Below, piece after piece: positions 49,270-58,516 of a stretch of DNA of 64,000 bases; within the stretch, counting starts at the first letter, position 1; each line of letters opens with the position of its first letter. The notes beneath the pieces are model-generated. The model did not search any database and was not told the DNA's origin. It saw nothing but the letters and a program-made list of their open reading frames with translations. A program made the position numbers and the translations under genes. The stretch is taken from NCBI GenBank assembly GCA_900556625.1, contig USPQ01000005.1, positions 1 through 64,000 on the forward strand. Reading direction: 5' to 3'. The DNA is from an uncultured Bacteroides sp. (lineage in GTDB: Bacteria > Bacteroidota > Bacteroidia > Bacteroidales > Bacteroidaceae).

Positions 49270-52119
49270 TTACTCAAAGGTATCATAGCGAGTGGGTAGC
49301 AACTTACGGTCTCCCAATGTGTTGTCTACACGTGCTACATTTGCCCAGAATTTATTATCGCGTACACTCTCTATCGGATAAGCTGCCTTCTCACGTGTGT
49401 AGGAATGTTCCCAACGGTCATTCACAACCTCGTATTCCGGATGCGGCGCGTTAGCCAATACATTATCGTTCTTGTCCGCTTCGCCATTCTTCACTTCCTG
49501 AATCTCTTTCCAGATATTCAGCATGACAGCTACGAAGTTATCCAATTCCGCCAAACTCTCGCTTTCCGTAGGTTCAATCATCAATGTGCCGTGAACAGGG
49601 AATGAGAGGGTAGGGGCATGATAACCGTAGTCCATCAAACGCTTGGCGATGTCATTTTCGGAGATACCGGTCTCTTCGTACACTTTGCGGCATTCCAGAA
49701 TCATCTCATGACCAACAAAACCATTTGCTCCACGATAGACAATGCCGTATGTATCTTTCAGACAGGCAGCCAGATAGTTGGCGTTCAAGATCGCTATTTT
49801 AGTAGCTTGGGTGAGTCCTTCCGTACCCATCATCCGGATATATCCGTATGTAATGGGGAGAATACCCGCACTACCGAACGGAGCGGACGATACCTGATTC
49901 TGTGTATTGCCGAAGATACCGTGTCCGGGCAGGAAAGGAACCAGATGTTCTGCTACGCAGATAGGGCCTACTCCCGGACCTCCGCCACCGTGTGGTGAGG
50001 CGAATGTCTTATGAAGATTCAAGTGGCAGACATCCGCGCCGATGAATCCCGGATTAGTCAATCCCACTTGCGCGTTCATATTGGCTCCATCCATATATAC
50101 TTGCGCTCCGCAAGCATGGATAATGTCGCAGATCTCTTTTATTTCCGTTTCAAATATACCGTGGGTGGAGGGATAAGTGATCATCAGCGCAGCCAATTCC
50201 TCCTTGTTCTCTTCGGCTTTGGTACGTAAGTCATCCATCTTCACATTTCCGTACTCGTCGCACGCGCAGGTGATTGTTGTAAATCCCGCCTGGATAGCCG
50301 ATGCAGGATTCGTTCCATGAGCCGATGCGGGTATCAATATCTTGTTCCGGTGTCCTTGACCTATACTTTCCAGATAGGCACGAATAACGCGAAGGCCCGT
50401 ATATTCTCCCGCAGCCCCCGAATTCGGTTGTAGGCTGACACCGGCGAAGCCGGTAATAATCTTCAAGTCGTCACTCAAATTCCTTATAAGTTCACGATAC
50501 CCTTCCGCCTGGTCTTCCGGAACTAACGGATGCATTCCCATAAACTCGGAACGGCTTAAAGGCAACATTTCTGCGGCTGCATTCAGCTTCATGGTGCATG
50601 ATCCGAGAGAGATCATGGATTGCGCCAATGAGATATCCTTTCGATCCAAGCGTTTGATATAACGCATCATTTCCGTTTCCGTATGATATTTTCTGAACAC
50701 TTCATGGGTAAGGAAAGGAGTCGTACGTTTCAAGGCTTTGCTGATCGTACTTCTTTCCGGGATGTCGTCTACCTTCTGATAGTCCTTTCCGGAGGCAATG
50801 GCGAAAATGGAAAGCAGCACATTAACGGCTGCAATGTCCGTTGTTTCGTCAATACTGAAACCTACGTCTCCGTTCTCGTAATACCTCAGATTAACTTCCT
50901 TGCTAAGAGCAATCGTGCGAATCTGTTGTGCGGAAACGTGTTCGGGCAATTCAAAACGCAGTGTGTCGAAATATTGTGCATTTACTTGCGTGTAACCGAA
51001 TTTCTTCAGTTGCTTGTCGAGAAACACTGTGATACTGTGGATGCGGGAGGCAATGGTCGAAATTCCTTCCTGTCCGTGGTAGACTGCATAGAAGCCTGCC
51101 ATTGTGGCCAGCAGAGCCTGTGCCGTGCATATATTTGAGGTCGCTTTTTCACGTTTGATGTGCTGTTCGCGAGTCTGCAATGCCATCCGGTAACAGAGTT
51201 TTCCATATTTATCTTTAGACCATCCGATGATTCGTCCCGGCATATTCCGCTTATACTCATCCCGTGTGGCGAAGTAGGCTGCAGACGGACCGCCATAGAA
51301 CATGGGTGTACCTAAACGTTGCGTTGTTCCAAACACGATGTCCGCTCCCCATTCTCCCGGAGGAGTCAGCAGGGCAAGGCTCAGAATATCGGCAGCAACA
51401 GCCACTTTGCATTCTGCCGTATGCGCTTTCTCTGTGAATGCGGCATAGTCTTCCACATTTCCGTTGGAATTGGGATATTGCAAGAGGCAGGCGAATATTT
51501 CCGGTGAAGGTTCGAACTCTTTATATTTGCCGACACGCAGTTCGATACCTTGAGGAACGGCACGTGTTGTCATAACAGCCAATGTCTGCGGGAAAATATT
51601 TTCGTCCACAAAGACTACATTGGCGCCGGACTTTTGTTGTGCGCGTGAGCGGAGGGCATACATCATACTTACGGCTTCGGCAGCGGCAGTACCTTCGTCG
51701 AGCAATGAGCAGTTGGCTAGCGGCATGGCGGTGAGGTCACATACGGCAGTCTGAAAGTTCATCAGTGCTTCCAGACGTCCCTGTGATACTTCCGTCTGAT
51801 AAGGAGTATAAGAGGTGTACCACACCGGATTCTCGAATACATTCCGTTGAATGACGGCAGGAGTAATCGTATTATACCAACCCAATCCAATATAGGTCGT
51901 ATAAAGTTTGTTTTTACCAGCCAATGTGGCTATGTGTTTTCCAAATTCGTATTCCGTCAACGGACTAGTCAATGCAAGCGGTTCTTTCAGCCGGATATTG
52001 GCAGGAATTGTTTTGTCAATAAGTTCGTCTAATGATTCTACACCAATCTTGCGAAGCATTACGGCTGTGTCTTGTTCATTGATGCCGATGTGACGGCTAG
52101 CTAACAAATCGGTTTTCAT
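49270..52119 (-). CDS. gcvP: Glycine dehydrogenase (decarboxylating), P protein
   Basis: 949 residues, single-chain form of the glycine cleavage P protein. PLP-binding Lys in NLHKTFASPHGGGGPG and matching halves (TSYTPYQTEVSQGRLEA in the first, SLGSCTMKLNAAAEM in the second). It decarboxylates glycine and passes the aminomethyl group to lipoyl-H protein; gcvH and gcvT are not in this window. It is the last gene of a probable rsmG-MBL-gcvP transcript (20 bp after the hydrolase gene). Confidence 0.97.
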   Translation of the reverse strand: MKTDLLASRHIGINEQDTAVMLRKIGVESLDELIDKTIPANIRLKEPLALTSPLTEYEFGKHIATLAGKNKLYTTYIGLGWYNTITPAVIQRNVFENPVWYTSYTPYQTEVSQGRLEALMNFQTAVCDLTAMPLANCSLLDEGTAAAEAVSMMYALRSRAQQKSGANVVFVDENIFPQTLAVMTTRAVPQGIELRVGKYKEFEPSPEIFACLLQYPNSNGNVEDYAAFTEKAHTAECKVAVAADILSLALLTPPGEWGADIVFGTTQRLGTPMFYGGPSAAYFATRDEYKRNMPGRIIGWSKDKYGKLCYRMALQTREQHIKREKATSNICTAQALLATMAGFYAVYHGQEGISTIASRIHSITVFLDKQLKKFGYTQVNAQYFDTLRFELPEHVSAQQIRTIALSKEVNLRYYENGDVGFSIDETTDIAAVNVLLSIFAIASGKDYQKVDDIPERSTISKALKRTTPFLTHEVFRKYHTETEMMRYIKRLDRKDISLAQSMISLGSCTMKLNAAAEMLPLSRSEFMGMHPLVPEDQAEGYRELIRNLSDDLKIITGFAGVSLQPNSGAAGEYTGLRVIRAYLESIGQGHRNKILIPASAHGTNPASAIQAGFTTITCACDEYGNVKMDDLRTKAEENKEELAALMITYPSTHGIFETEIKEICDIIHACGAQVYMDGANMNAQVGLTNPGFIGADVCHLNLHKTFASPHGGGGPGVGPICVAEHLVPFLPGHGIFGNTQNQVSSAPFGSAGILPITYGYIRMMGTEGLTQATKIAILNANYLAACLKDTYGIVYRGANGFVGHEMILECRKVYEETGISENDIAKRLMDYGYHAPTLSFPVHGTLMIEPTESESLAELDNFVAVMLNIWKEIQEVKNGEADKNDNVLANAPHPEYEVVNDRWEHSYTREKAAYPIESVRDNKFWANVARVDNTLGDRKLLPTRYDTFE

Positions 52120-52139
52120 AATTTGTGGGGGATTATATT

Positions 52140-52778
52140 TTATCTAAAAAAAGGGTTTTCTGCTTTTTCCATTCCGATGGTCGTAGGAGCACCGTGTCCC
52201 GGATATACGACGGTTTCGTTAGGGAGTACGAACAGACGGCTGCAAATGTGCTCTATCAGTTCGTCGAAGTTACCTCCTGTAAGGTCTGCACGTCCGATAC
52301 TGCCTTGAAACAGGACATCACCGGAAAACATACAGTTCTCTTCTTTGCAATAGTACACCAGACTGCCGGGAGAATGGCCGGGCACATGGATTGCTTCCAG
52401 TTGGGTATGTCCGAAGGTGATAATATCTCCATCATGCAAGTATTTGCCCAATGGCACAGGGGCTTCCTGCAACTGAAAACCAAACATCCTACTTTGCTTC
52501 GGTGCTTCGTCGATCCAATATTCATCCGCTTTGTTTGCTTCTGCCGACAGACCGAACTCTTTGAGCATGAACGGGTTTCCGAAAATGTGATCCAAGTGTA
52601 GATGAGTATTCAGCAGATGTTTCACGTTCAGTTCATTTGATAGAATGAATTTTTTTAGTACCTGCTTTTCTTCTTCGTAAAAGCAGCCCGGATCGATTAC
52701 AACCGCTTCCTTTGTTTCATCCCATAAAACATAACAGTTTACGGGAAACATATTAAACTCAAATCTCTTTATTTTCAT
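52140..52778 (-). CDS. MBL-fold metallo-hydrolase (glyoxalase II-like)
   Basis: 212 residues. Metal motif THLHLDH (HxHxDH), then GHSPGSLVYY and a later GHGAPTTIG. N terminus with NCYVLWDETKEAVVIDPG. The layout fits small hydroxyacylglutathione-hydrolase-like enzymes such as YcbL, but the exact thioester substrate is unknown. It sits between rsmG and gcvP on the same strand. Confidence 0.92.
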   Translation of the reverse strand: MKIKRFEFNMFPVNCYVLWDETKEAVVIDPGCFYEEEKQVLKKFILSNELNVKHLLNTHLHLDHIFGNPFMLKEFGLSAEANKADEYWIDEAPKQSRMFGFQLQEAPVPLGKYLHDGDIITFGHTQLEAIHVPGHSPGSLVYYCKEENCMFSGDVLFQGSIGRADLTGGNFDELIEHICSRLFVLPNETVVYPGHGAPTTIGMEKAENPFFR

Positions 52779-52818
52779 GGTTCTCTATGATTTATCTTAT
52801 ATATCAAGCATATAGTTT

Positions 52819-53439
52819 CTAAATCGGAACATATACCACTTTTTTGGTTTCAAAGAACTCTTCCTTAAAATTGTCACTTAGGTTGTGAATGACCGTCTTA
52901 TGTTTGAAAGGCATTGTTTCGTGTTCCAGCTCACCGCCTTTAAGGCAGATCAATCCGTTTGGCAACGCATTCTGCTGTTTGGAAGAAATGTTTTTCTTGA
53001 TAATCTTTATCAGATCCGCCAGAGGCATGACTGCACGGCTGACAACGAAATCGAACATTCTCTTCTCTTCTTCGGCACGGGCATGGCGGAAAGTGACATT
53101 TTTCAATCCGATGGCATTTGCCACTTCAGTGGCTACGCGCACTTTCTTACCGATACTGTCAACCAGATGAAATTGGGTTTCCGGAAATAATATTGCTAAA
53201 GGAATGCCCGGAAAACCTCCGCCCGTACCTAAATCCATAACACTGGTGCCGGGACGGAATTGAATTACTTTTGCAATGCCTAACGAATGGAGCACATGAT
53301 GTTCATATAAATTCTCGATATCCTTACGGGAGATAACGTTGATTTTTGAATTCCAGTCGATGTAGAGGTCATATAGAGCTGCAAATTGTTTACGCTGCTC
53401 TTCTGTCAGATCAGGAAAATATTTCAGTATGATTTCCAC
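52819..53439 (-). CDS. rsmG: 16S rRNA (guanine527-N7)-methyltransferase
   Basis: 206 residues. SAM-binding motif DLGTGGGFPGIPLAI at about 67-81, and the family stretch DWNSKINVISRKDIENLYEHH near the N terminus. It methylates G527 in 16S rRNA; loss gives low-level streptomycin resistance in other bacteria. Starts 24 bp after the lipoprotein gene. Confidence 0.96.
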   Translation of the reverse strand: MEIILKYFPDLTEEQRKQFAALYDLYIDWNSKINVISRKDIENLYEHHVLHSLGIAKVIQFRPGTSVMDLGTGGGFPGIPLAILFPETQFHLVDSIGKKVRVATEVANAIGLKNVTFRHARAEEEKRMFDFVVSRAVMPLADLIKIIKKNISSKQQNALPNGLICLKGGELEHETMPFKHKTVIHNLSDNFKEEFFETKKVVYVPI

Positions 53440-53462
53440 TGCTGTTTCGTTTTTTATGAAGT

Positions 53463-54314
53463 TTAATCTTTTAGTTCTCCCAGAATCGGGTTACTGCCTA
53501 ATAAATGCTCCATCATCGGGAACGGCACGGTCACTTTCACAGGACCCATAGCGTATGGAGTGATATCGTAGACATTGTAATAGAAAGTTACCCCTTCTTT
53601 ACTTAAATAGAAATTTTCGGTTGGAGTGATGTCTCCGGTAGAAGCATAGCCCATGTCTTCCAATGCTTCGTGAGTCGTCACTTTATTATCAGCCATGAGC
53701 TGGTTCCATATTAAGTCGGTCAGCGCATCTTTATATTCTCCTACGAAGATGTCATCGAGACGGAGCGGACGCATCAGTGTGAGGTCCATATTCAGATAGG
53801 TAGTCATGTAAATGCCGTGTGCGCCTCCGGTATATTCGTTATAGTCGATGCGATATACAAGCAAGTCCTTTTCATATAGTTGTACATGGCTTTCTATACC
53901 TTTATAATATGAATACCAGGCACCGATGGTGGATTCGTCCTCTTTGTCTTTTTCGTCTTCGGCATACATCGGTTCCAGATCACGGCGATATTCGTTGACA
54001 TAATTCTCTGTATATTGCTTTATAACCTCCTCCGGCTTTTCTCCGATATACTTGTCGCCGAAACAAGCGGATATGAAATAGGCATTCAGACTGTCTTTCA
54101 GCATATCATCCGTTGACTTGTCGGAATAGGTGAAATTGATGATGATGTTACATGCCGGTTTGGCTGTATCATTAAAGAGGTGTACCGTCTCATTTACCCG
54201 GATACTATCGAACTGTAACGCACCAGTGTTTTTGTTCATCTTGTCATGACAAGAAAAGAAAAAGCCGCTTACTGAAAGTATAATAGCAAGCAAACTGACA
54301 TATTGTTTTTTCAT
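53463..54314 (-). CDS. DUF3298/DUF4163-type lipoprotein
   Basis: 283 residues from the ATG at 54314, preferred over 54365 because it starts the signal peptide (MKKQYVSLLAIILSVSGFFFSC) and because a -7 box lies at 54363-54370. Cys22 in FFFSC is a likely lipobox. The mature part shows the DUF3298 region (FNLYLSKEGVTFYYNVYDITPYAMG-like, ending in VTVPFPMMEHLL) as in RsiV-type proteins that bind lysozyme, though no sigma factor is nearby. Periplasmic or surface lipoprotein of unknown ligand. Confidence 0.85.
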   Translation of the reverse strand: MKKQYVSLLAIILSVSGFFFSCHDKMNKNTGALQFDSIRVNETVHLFNDTAKPACNIIINFTYSDKSTDDMLKDSLNAYFISACFGDKYIGEKPEEVIKQYTENYVNEYRRDLEPMYAEDEKDKEDESTIGAWYSYYKGIESHVQLYEKDLLVYRIDYNEYTGGAHGIYMTTYLNMDLTLMRPLRLDDIFVGEYKDALTDLIWNQLMADNKVTTHEALEDMGYASTGDITPTENFYLSKEGVTFYYNVYDITPYAMGPVKVTVPFPMMEHLLGSNPILGELKD

Positions 54315-54362
54315 ACTCGTTTTTTCTATAAATTCTACATTTGTTCTATCATTCACTATTGA

Positions 54363-54370
54363 CAAATATA
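54363..54370 (-). promoter_or_regulatory. -7 promoter box for the DUF3298 lipoprotein
   Basis: Minus-strand TATATTTG matches TAnnTTTG, 49 bp before the ATG at 54314. Confidence 0.55.
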
Positions 54371-54466
54371 GATGAAATTCATGAATCGGACGAATAAAAA
54401 CAGAAAAATATTCAGGTATTCGCTCTTTCGGTAAGTTGCTTTTCTTGTAGAGTGCGGGAATTAGGC

Positions 54467-54700
54467 TTAGTGGTTGCAGACTTTACTTATGTCTACTGTA
54501 AACCCATTTTCTACCGGCATGAATTTTCCTTTCTTCTTCAGAAATTCGATGAGGGTATCCACATCCATATCTTCTGCCGAACAGGCATAGAAATGTTGTT
54601 GCTCACCGAACTTTTGAATGATTGCTTCCCGTAATGATGCTTCCGAGTAGCTATTGCCTTCCATCATGCGGAGGATTTCATGAGCATGTAATTGTTCCAT
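54467..54700 (-). CDS. YecH (DUF2492) family metal-binding-like protein
   Basis: 77 residues. Opens MEQLHAHEILRMMEG, then FYACSAEDMDVDTLIEFL, ending in KVCNH. This His/Cys pattern is that of the YecH/DUF2492 family, thought to bind metal; function is unknown. A -7 box (TATCTTTG on the minus strand at 54714-54721) lies 13 bp before the ATG. It lies beside a metallophosphoesterase remnant and a copper ATPase. Confidence 0.85.
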   Translation of the reverse strand: MEQLHAHEILRMMEGNSYSEASLREAIIQKFGEQQHFYACSAEDMDVDTLIEFLKKKGKFMPVENGFTVDISKVCNH

Positions 54701-54713
54701 AATCTTTTTTCTG

Positions 54714-54721
54714 CAAAGATA
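54714..54721 (-). promoter_or_regulatory. -7 promoter box for the YecH-like gene
   Basis: Minus-strand TATCTTTG matches TAnnTTTG, with a leader of only a few bases. Confidence 0.55.
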
Positions 54722-54773
54722 AGGCAGAGATTGCCCGGAGGTTGTAACATATGTGACAATGTTATATTAATAT

Positions 54774-55109
54774 TCATTGAAAATTGAAAATAACCATTTC
54801 GCCATGTGTCCCTATTCTGAAGGGTGGTCCCCATAGAGACAATCCGGAAGATACATATATATGCGTGTTTCCCCATTGGCGATAACCGTGGCTTTGCTCG
54901 AATATATAATCAGTCACCCAATTGATAGGCCATGTTTGTCCGTGGTGTGTATGCCCGCTGAATTGCAAGTCGATGCCGGCAGCTTCCGTTTCTTTCAGGT
55001 TAAAAGGTTGATGATCCAATAATATACCGGTACACGGGGCAAAAGGATATATCGGAATACGTTTTAATTTAGCTAGGAATAGTGAGTAAAAACAGGAAAT
55101 AGCGAACAA
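54774..55109 (-). pseudogene. Metallophosphoesterase, C-terminal remnant
   Basis: 111-codon open frame whose last ~90 residues match the C-terminal part of YaeI/YkuE-type metallophosphoesterases: ILLDHQPFNL, DLQFSGHTHHGQ with the GH-x-H metal motif, and YVSSGLSLWGPPFRIG. The N-terminal two thirds, with the other metal-binding motifs (D-x-H, GD, GNHE), are missing; sequence to the right of about 55060 has no homology and the frame begins with an unrelated 20 residues. An intact member is ~280-370 residues. It is best read as a truncated gene, cut at or near the region upstream of the copper ATPase. Confidence 0.8.
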
Positions 55110-55210
55110 AGAAACTTGAAAAAGAAAAAAAGAGAGGTAATCAAAAGACTGATAAGAAGTAATTGAACAAATACCTGTGTTAGCTTGTTTCTATAAATAA
55201 ACAATGGTTC

Positions 55211-55240
55211 TTTCCCGACTCCTTTTAAGGAGTCGGGAAA
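55211..55240. other. 30-bp near-perfect palindrome upstream of the copper ATPase
   Basis: TTTCCCGACTCC and its complement flank a 6-base AT centre (stem 12-14 bp). It lies 19 bp before the copA ATG. It could be an old terminator or an operator-like site; there is no T-run on either side. Confidence 0.6.
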
Positions 55241-55258
55241 GGCGTAAACTATAATTAT

Positions 55259-57469
55259 ATGGGTAACACAATAAAGAAGGCATTTCCTGTACTTAATATG
55301 CACTGTGCAGGATGTGCTAATAATGTAGAAAAAACAGTGAAAAAAATGCCGGGAGTTATCGAGGCTTCCGTTAATTTTGCTACCAATACGTTGACCGTTT
55401 CTTATGAGAAGGATCAGCTGACTCCCGGAGAAATCCGTGCGGCTGTGCTTGCGGCAGGTTATGACCTGATTGTGGAAGAAGCCCACAGGGAGGAACGCCG
55501 GGAAGAGGAGCAGCATAAGCGCTACACTCGTTTGACGTGGAAAGTGATTGGGGCTTGGATTTTGGTAGTACCGTTGCTGGTATTTTCCATGATACTGATG
55601 CATGTACCATACTCTAATGAGATTCAGATGGTACTTGCTATCCCTGTCATGGTCTTTTTCGGAGGTGGTTTCTTTACCGGAGCTTGGAAACAGGCTAAAC
55701 TGGGACGGAGCAATATGGATACACTGGTTGCACTTAGTACTTCCATTGCTTTTCTGTTCAGTCTGTTCAATACGTTCTTCCCCGAATTTTGGTATGCTCG
55801 TGGATTGGAACCGCACGTCTATTATGAGGCTTCTGCGGTGATTATCGCTTTCGTTCTTACCGGAAAATTGATGGAGGAGCGTGCTAAAGGCAATACCTCG
55901 ACTGCTATTCGCAAGTTGATGGGAATGCAGCCTAAAGTTGCCCGGGTTCTGCGCAATGGAGCGGAAGAGGAGATTCTGATCGAGAACCTCCAGATAGGTG
56001 ATATGGTTGTTGTACGTCCGGGAGAACAGATACCGGTGGACGGTCAGCTTTCCGAAGGCGATTCGTATGTTGACGAAAGTATGATTAGCGGTGAACCGGT
56101 TCCGGTAGAAAAGAAGAAAGGCGATAAAGTCTTGGCAGGAACGATCAACCAGCGTGGCTCGTTCATCATATATGCCACACAGGTAGGTAGTGAAACGGTG
56201 CTTGCCCGCATCATTTCCATGGTGCAGGAAGCACAGGGCAGCAAAGCTCCCGTGCAACGTATTGTCGACCGCATTACCGGAATTTTCGTACCTGTCGTAT
56301 TGGGGATTGCTATCCTGACATTTGTTTTATGGGTTGCCATCGGTGGCAGTGAATATATCTCTTATGGTATTCTGTCGGCTGTTTCTGTCCTTGTCATTGC
56401 TTGTCCGTGTGCTTTGGGACTTGCTACGCCTACTGCATTGATGGTGGGAATAGGCAAAGCTGCCAGCCAGCATATTCTGATTAAAGACGCGGTAGCTTTG
56501 GAACAAATGCGTAAAGTGGATGTCGTTGTACTGGATAAAACCGGGACATTGACCGAAGGACACCCTACTGCTACCGGATGGTTATGGGCACAATCGCAGG
56601 AACCTCATTTCAAAGATGTGCTTTTAGCTGCGGAAATGAGATCGGAACATCCGCTTGCCGGTGCTATCGTGTCTGCTCTTCAGAACGAGGAGAAGGTAAA
56701 ACCCGCTGCATTGGACAGCTTCGAGAGTATTACGGGAAAAGGAATCAAGGTCTCTTATGAGGGAGATACCTATTGGGTAGGTAGTCATAAACTCCTAAAA
56801 GATTTCAGTGCGACAGTAAATGATGTGATGGCTGAAATGCTGGTTCGCTATGAATCGGATGGCAATGGTATCATCTACTTTGGACGTGAAAATGAATTAT
56901 TGGCTATCATTGCTGTTTCTGACCCGATAAAGGCTACTTCTGCCGAAGCGGTAAAAGAACTGAAACGTCAAGGTATTGACATCTGTATGTTGACGGGTGA
57001 CGGGCAGCGGACGGCATTAGCTGTTTCTTCCCGTTTAGGGATTGAACGTTTTGTCGCTGACGCTTTGCCGGACGATAAGGCCGAGTTTGTGCGTGAGCTT
57101 CAAATGCAGGGAAAGAAAGTCGCTATGGTAGGAGATGGTGTCAACGATTCGCAGGCTTTGGCACTGGCTGACGTGAGCATTGCCATGGGGAAAGGAACTG
57201 ATATTGCTATGGACGTAGCTATGGTAACTTTGATGACATCGGATTTATTGCTGCTTCCTAAAGCTTTTCAGTTGTCAAAGCAGACAGTCAAACTGATTCA
57301 TCAGAATCTTTTCTGGGCGTTTATTTATAATCTGATCGGCATTCCTATTGCTGCCGGTATCTTGTTTCCATTGAACGGTTTGTTATTGAATCCGATGTTG
57401 GCAAGTGCTGCAATGGCCTTCTCCAGTGTGAGTGTAGTGCTCAATTCATTGAGCTTGGGAAGAAAATGA
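55259..57469 (+). CDS. copA: Copper-translocating P-type ATPase (P1B)
   Basis: 736 residues. One N-terminal HMA domain with MHCAGCANN, eight membrane helices, the actuator motif SGEPVPVEK, the ion-binding CPC in VIACPCALGLA, phosphorylation motif DKTGTLTEG, the HP motif SEHPLAGA, and hinge GDGVNDSQALA. The CPC and single CxxC domain fit copper/silver export (P1B-1). It exports Cu+ from the cytoplasm. No copper chaperone or sensor is encoded beside it; an AraC regulator is convergent to it. A terminator follows. Confidence 0.93.
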   Translation: MGNTIKKAFPVLNMHCAGCANNVEKTVKKMPGVIEASVNFATNTLTVSYEKDQLTPGEIRAAVLAAGYDLIVEEAHREERREEEQHKRYTRLTWKVIGAWILVVPLLVFSMILMHVPYSNEIQMVLAIPVMVFFGGGFFTGAWKQAKLGRSNMDTLVALSTSIAFLFSLFNTFFPEFWYARGLEPHVYYEASAVIIAFVLTGKLMEERAKGNTSTAIRKLMGMQPKVARVLRNGAEEEILIENLQIGDMVVVRPGEQIPVDGQLSEGDSYVDESMISGEPVPVEKKKGDKVLAGTINQRGSFIIYATQVGSETVLARIISMVQEAQGSKAPVQRIVDRITGIFVPVVLGIAILTFVLWVAIGGSEYISYGILSAVSVLVIACPCALGLATPTALMVGIGKAASQHILIKDAVALEQMRKVDVVVLDKTGTLTEGHPTATGWLWAQSQEPHFKDVLLAAEMRSEHPLAGAIVSALQNEEKVKPAALDSFESITGKGIKVSYEGDTYWVGSHKLLKDFSATVNDVMAEMLVRYESDGNGIIYFGRENELLAIIAVSDPIKATSAEAVKELKRQGIDICMLTGDGQRTALAVSSRLGIERFVADALPDDKAEFVRELQMQGKKVAMVGDGVNDSQALALADVSIAMGKGTDIAMDVAMVTLMTSDLLLLPKAFQLSKQTVKLIHQNLFWAFIYNLIGIPIAAGILFPLNGLLLNPMLASAAMAFSSVSVVLNSLSLGRK

Positions 57470-57511
57470 GTAAGCGACTGTAAAAAGAAAACAAACTGTA
57501 AGTAAATAATA

Positions 57512-57562
57512 AACGGTGAATACTTTGCGGATCATGCGCAAACTTGTTCACCGTTCGTTTTT
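57512..57562. terminator. Terminator between copA and the AraC gene
   Basis: A 9-bp outer stem (57512-57520 with 57547-57555) with an inner TTTGCG/CGCAAA stem, followed by CGTTTTTGG. It lies between two convergent stop codons. Confidence 0.8.
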
Positions 57563-57610
57563 GGGGATTCGTTGTTTATAATTTTATCCTCTTATCGCTC
57601 TTCACAGGAA

Positions 57611-58450
57611 TTATCTGTTTCTGAATTCTAGTGGTGTCATTCCTACGTACCGCCTGAAATACTTGCCAAAGAATGAGGCGCTGGGGAAATTTAGAGAATA
57701 AGCTATCTCTTGAATAGTCATATTAGTTCCTTTCAGTTTCGCTTTGGCGTCCATGACCACAATATACGCAATGGTATCCAACACGCTTTTGCCTGTCACT
57801 TGTTTTACGGTTGTACTTAGATGTTGAAGCGATATTCCTAGTTTATCTGCGTAGAATTGTGCACGACGTTCATCTTTATAATTCTCGGTGATGGCTTGAA
57901 TCAATTCCCGGCAAATTTCCTTTTTACGGTTCGAACTATTGTTTTCACCCGGAAATTTACGATATATCAACCGTATGCTTGTCAAGATAGTCTGAAGAGA
58001 TAATTCAACCAATTCAGAATCCATTTCAAAGTTTTCATTACAACTGACACGCGATAATAGAGCAAAATAGTCTTTCAGATAGCTGGCTACTTCTTCATTG
58101 AGAGGGATTACCGGCTGTTCTATCAGTTTTGGATATTCATTACCGATGTTTTTCATCAGATTGATTCGTTCGGCACAATAGGCGGAGAAACCGGCAAAGC
58201 AGAGGCATACTTTTTCTGTTTTCTCCCGAAATTGGATGATTGTTCCCGGTAACAATGTTATCAGGTCATTAGGACGAATTTCATAATCAAGCAGATTGAT
58301 GGAGGCTTTCATCGAACCTTCGGTGCAGATGGCAACAATACATGCCTGCAACCGACACGATTGCTTATAAATATTGAGAATGTCTTCCGTAACATTCGTC
58401 CATGCTAATACTTCGGTAGGCAAGTCTACCTGTGGGAAGTCCATTTTCAT
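57611..58450 (-). CDS. AraC-family transcriptional regulator
   Basis: 279 residues from the ATG at 58450; a second ATG is at 58444, and the frame is open to 58486, but a -7 box at 58476-58483 excludes that longer start. N-terminal sensing domain of unknown ligand; C-terminal two-helix-turn-helix AraC domain with RAQFYADKLGISLQHLSTTV, IQEIAYSLNFPSASFFGKYFRR and the end GMTPLEFRNR. Divergent from lipB with 66 bp between starts, so it might control itself and lipB, or a distant target. Confidence 0.9.
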   Translation of the reverse strand: MKMDFPQVDLPTEVLAWTNVTEDILNIYKQSCRLQACIVAICTEGSMKASINLLDYEIRPNDLITLLPGTIIQFREKTEKVCLCFAGFSAYCAERINLMKNIGNEYPKLIEQPVIPLNEEVASYLKDYFALLSRVSCNENFEMDSELVELSLQTILTSIRLIYRKFPGENNSSNRKKEICRELIQAITENYKDERRAQFYADKLGISLQHLSTTVKQVTGKSVLDTIAYIVVMDAKAKLKGTNMTIQEIAYSLNFPSASFFGKYFRRYVGMTPLEFRNR

Positions 58451-58475
58451 AGTTGTGTTTGTTATATTTACAGTG

Positions 58476-58483
58476 CAAAAGTA
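58476..58483 (-). promoter_or_regulatory. -7 promoter box for the AraC regulator
   Basis: Minus-strand TACTTTTG matches TAnnTTTG, 25 bp before the ATG at 58450. It faces the lipB box 20 bp away. Confidence 0.6.
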
Positions 58484-58503
58484 CATATTTTCTTTTTATT
58501 TCT

Positions 58504-58511
58504 TACCTTTG
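58504..58511 (+). promoter_or_regulatory. -7 promoter box for lipB
   Basis: TACCTTTG ends 5 bp before the lipB ATG at 58517, so the message is leaderless or nearly so. Confidence 0.55.
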
Positions 58512-58516
58512 TTTTT

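Noticed and set aside
55073..56257. 394-codon minus-strand frame opposite copA
   Set aside because: Antisense of HMA and membrane-helix coding sequence; no domain.
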